Positions 6,179 through 7,525 of a stretch of DNA of 7,525 nucleotides are shown in pieces (the stretch's first letter is position 1; each line of letters opens with the position of its first letter). A model generated the notes under the pieces. The model was given only the letters and a program-made list of their open reading frames with translations, ran no database searches and was not told the DNA's origin. The position numbers and the translations under genes are program-made. Source of the stretch: Lachnospiraceae bacterium UBA4380 (GTDB lineage Bacteria > Bacillota > Clostridia > Lachnospirales > Lachnospiraceae); assembly GCA_002390025.1 (NCBI GenBank), contig DGRU01000162.1, positions 1 to 7,525 on the forward strand, read 5' to 3'.

Positions 6179-7474
6179 ATGATAGTAACAATAGCTCCAT
6201 CAGCGGCAGAAGGCCGGATCCAGGCACCGCCCTCCAAGAGCATGGCTCACCGCCTGCTCATCTGTGCGGGATTGTCTGCAGGCACCAGCGTGATTTCCAA
6301 TGTGGATCTTTCTGATGACATTATGGCCACGCTGGACTGCCTCCGCGCACTCGGCGCCGGGGTCACCTGCGAAGATTCCCGCGTGATCATCCACGGGATC
6401 GACCCCGGACGGGTCTCTCATCCTGCAGTTCTCCCCTGCAGGGAATGCGGCAGCAGTCTCCGGTTTCTGATCCCTGTCTGCCTGCTGAGCGGACAGGAGA
6501 ACATCCTGACCGGCAGCAGCAGTCTCTTCAAAAGGCCTCTCAGTGTTTATGAGGATATCTGCAGAGAGCAGAATCTCCGTTTTGAAAAGAAGGAAAAAAG
6601 CCTCTCTGTCGCAGGAAGGCTGTCGGCAGGTCAATATGTGATCCCGGGCAATATCAGCAGCCAGTTTGTCAGCGGACTGCTCTTTGCGCTGCCCCTTCTG
6701 GAGGAAGACAGCACGATCCGTCTGCTCCCGCCCATAGAGAGCAGGCCCTATATCGATATGACGCTGCATGCACTTGCGCAGTTCGGCATCAGAGCTGCTG
6801 TCGAACCTGTCATTGCAGCTGCTGCCGCACCGGCAGATGGAAAGGAAGCCGGCTCCCTGAGCAGGCTCCCGGCTGACGCAGGCTCCCTTCCGGTTGAGAT
6901 CCGTGTTCCGGGCAGGCAGAGGTACGCGCCCCGGAATCTGGAGGTCGAAGGGGACTATTCCAGCGCGGCTTTTTTTGAAGCACTTACTCTTCTGGGGGGC
7001 CGTGTAGAGGTGGACGGACTGAAGGAAGACAGTCTGCAGGGAGACAGAATCTTTCGAAAGTATTTCTCACAGCTGCAGAAAGGCTTTGCGGATGTGGATC
7101 TGTCAGACTGCCCTGATCTGGGGCCTGTCCTCATGGCTGCGGCAGCAGCACTGCACGGCGGCAGATTCAGGGGAACCAGGCGCCTTGCCTACAAGGAAAG
7201 TGACCGGGGAGCCGCCATGAAGCAGGAGCTGGGCCGGATGAATGTCCGGGTGGATGTGTCGGAGAACGAGATCCTTGTCTGCCCGGGTATAAGCCGTCCC
7301 CGGGAGATCCTGGACGGACATAATGATCACCGGATCGTCATGTCTCTGGCTGTCCTGCTCTCCCTGACAGGGGGCTCGATCCGCGGTGCGGAAGCTGTCG
7401 AAAAAAGCCTGCCGGATTTTTTCGACAGGCTGAAGAAACTGGGGATTCATATTTCTTTTTTGAACGGAAATTAA
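6179..7474 (+). CDS. aroA: EPSP synthase (3-phosphoshikimate 1-carboxyvinyltransferase)
   Basis: A 431-residue enzyme joining shikimate-3-phosphate and phosphoenolpyruvate to give EPSP, the substrate of AroC. Motifs: APPSKSMAHR (16-25, Lys20), CGSSLRF (90-96, equivalent to the NAGTAMR loop of E. coli AroA), SSQFVSGLLFALPL (160-173), RPYIDMT (189-195), EGDYSSAAFF (257-266), DCPDLGPVL (310-318, catalytic Asp313), KESDR (339-343) and HNDHRIVMSLAV (381-392). The segment before DCPDLGP is shortened relative to E. coli, as in a clostridial group of these enzymes. An Ala-rich stretch at about 209-240 is extra. An in-frame ATG at 6131 overlaps the previous stop as ATGA, but the family N-terminus begins at MIVTIAPS, so I place the start at 6179. 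Its ribosome binding site (GGGGAA at 6168) is weak, and coupling to the upstream gene is likely. Confidence 0.95.
   Translation: MIVTIAPSAAEGRIQAPPSKSMAHRLLICAGLSAGTSVISNVDLSDDIMATLDCLRALGAGVTCEDSRVIIHGIDPGRVSHPAVLPCRECGSSLRFLIPVCLLSGQENILTGSSSLFKRPLSVYEDICREQNLRFEKKEKSLSVAGRLSAGQYVIPGNISSQFVSGLLFALPLLEEDSTIRLLPPIESRPYIDMTLHALAQFGIRAAVEPVIAAAAAPADGKEAGSLSRLPADAGSLPVEIRVPGRQRYAPRNLEVEGDYSSAAFFEALTLLGGRVEVDGLKEDSLQGDRIFRKYFSQLQKGFADVDLSDCPDLGPVLMAAAAALHGGRFRGTRRLAYKESDRGAAMKQELGRMNVRVDVSENEILVCPGISRPREILDGHNDHRIVMSLAVLLSLTGGSIRGAEAVEKSLPDFFDRLKKLGIHISFLNGN
6851..6887 (+). repeat. Short GGCTCCC direct repeats inside aroA
   Basis: GGCTCCC occurs at 6851, 6864 and 6881. The last two lie in 10-bp exact copies of GCAGGCTCCC (6861-6870 and 6878-6887) spaced 17 bases apart. 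They fall within the Ala/Gly/Ser-rich extra segment of the protein (about residues 209-240), which suggests this surface loop grew by short duplications. Confidence 0.5.
7395..7428. repeat. Perfect 12-bp inverted repeat near the 3' end of aroA
   Basis: CTGTCGAAAAAA (7395-7406) and TTTTTTCGACAG (7417-7428) are exact inverted copies around a 10-base centre. They encode the conserved C-terminal segment VEKSLPDFFDR, so the stem is built from codon choice in a conserved protein region. It has no T-run after it and lies inside the gene, so it is not an ordinary terminator. Confidence 0.6.
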
Positions 7475-7525
7475 CGCGGCTGTTTCCTGTGAGACAGAGC
7501 GTGGTTACTTTCCTTTCAAAACGGA
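7475..7525. other. Right-edge non-coding tail after aroA
   Basis: Fifty-one bases with no convincing start codon, ribosome binding site or terminator. Whether the operon continues beyond the window cannot be decided. Confidence 0.4.

Overview
The window reads as a chromosomal stretch from a Gram-positive anaerobe of the Clostridia, probably Lachnospiraceae. This is inferred from protein style, moderately high GC, strong GGAGG-type ribosome binding sites and a clostridial form of EPSP synthase. I see no tRNA, rRNA, CRISPR array, integrase or transposase. Nothing in the window looks like a wholly new defence or mobile system. It is mostly metabolic, with several structural oddities.

Left part (1-2407): a TetR/AcrR-family regulator on the minus strand is divergent from a glycoside hydrolase family 4 enzyme on the plus strand, most likely an alpha-galactosidase. 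The 249-bp divergent region holds a near-consensus promoter for the regulator, a possible extended -10 promoter for the hydrolase, and a perfect 9-bp dyad next to that -10. The hydrolase gene ends in a strong intrinsic terminator.

Middle (2408-2759): a decayed region. It contains, on the minus strand, a 60-codon remnant that looks like the first ~20 and some later residues of a HAD phosphatase joined in frame, so the middle of the gene has been lost.

Right part (2760-7474): four genes in one direction. A ComB-like phosphatase (2-phosphosulfolactate phosphatase family, with an apparent ~55-residue insertion) is followed by aroC (chorismate synthase), a fused aroE-aroK (shikimate dehydrogenase plus shikimate kinase on one chain) and aroA (EPSP synthase). 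The three aro genes cover the last four steps of the shikimate pathway: dehydroshikimate to shikimate, to shikimate-3-phosphate, to EPSP, to chorismate. The earlier enzymes (DAHP synthase, AroB, AroD) are not in the window. The aroC/aroE junction carries an unusual cluster of TTCGAA palindromes. aroA carries a perfect 12-bp inverted repeat near its 3' end and a repeat-rich, Ala-rich insertion in mid-protein.
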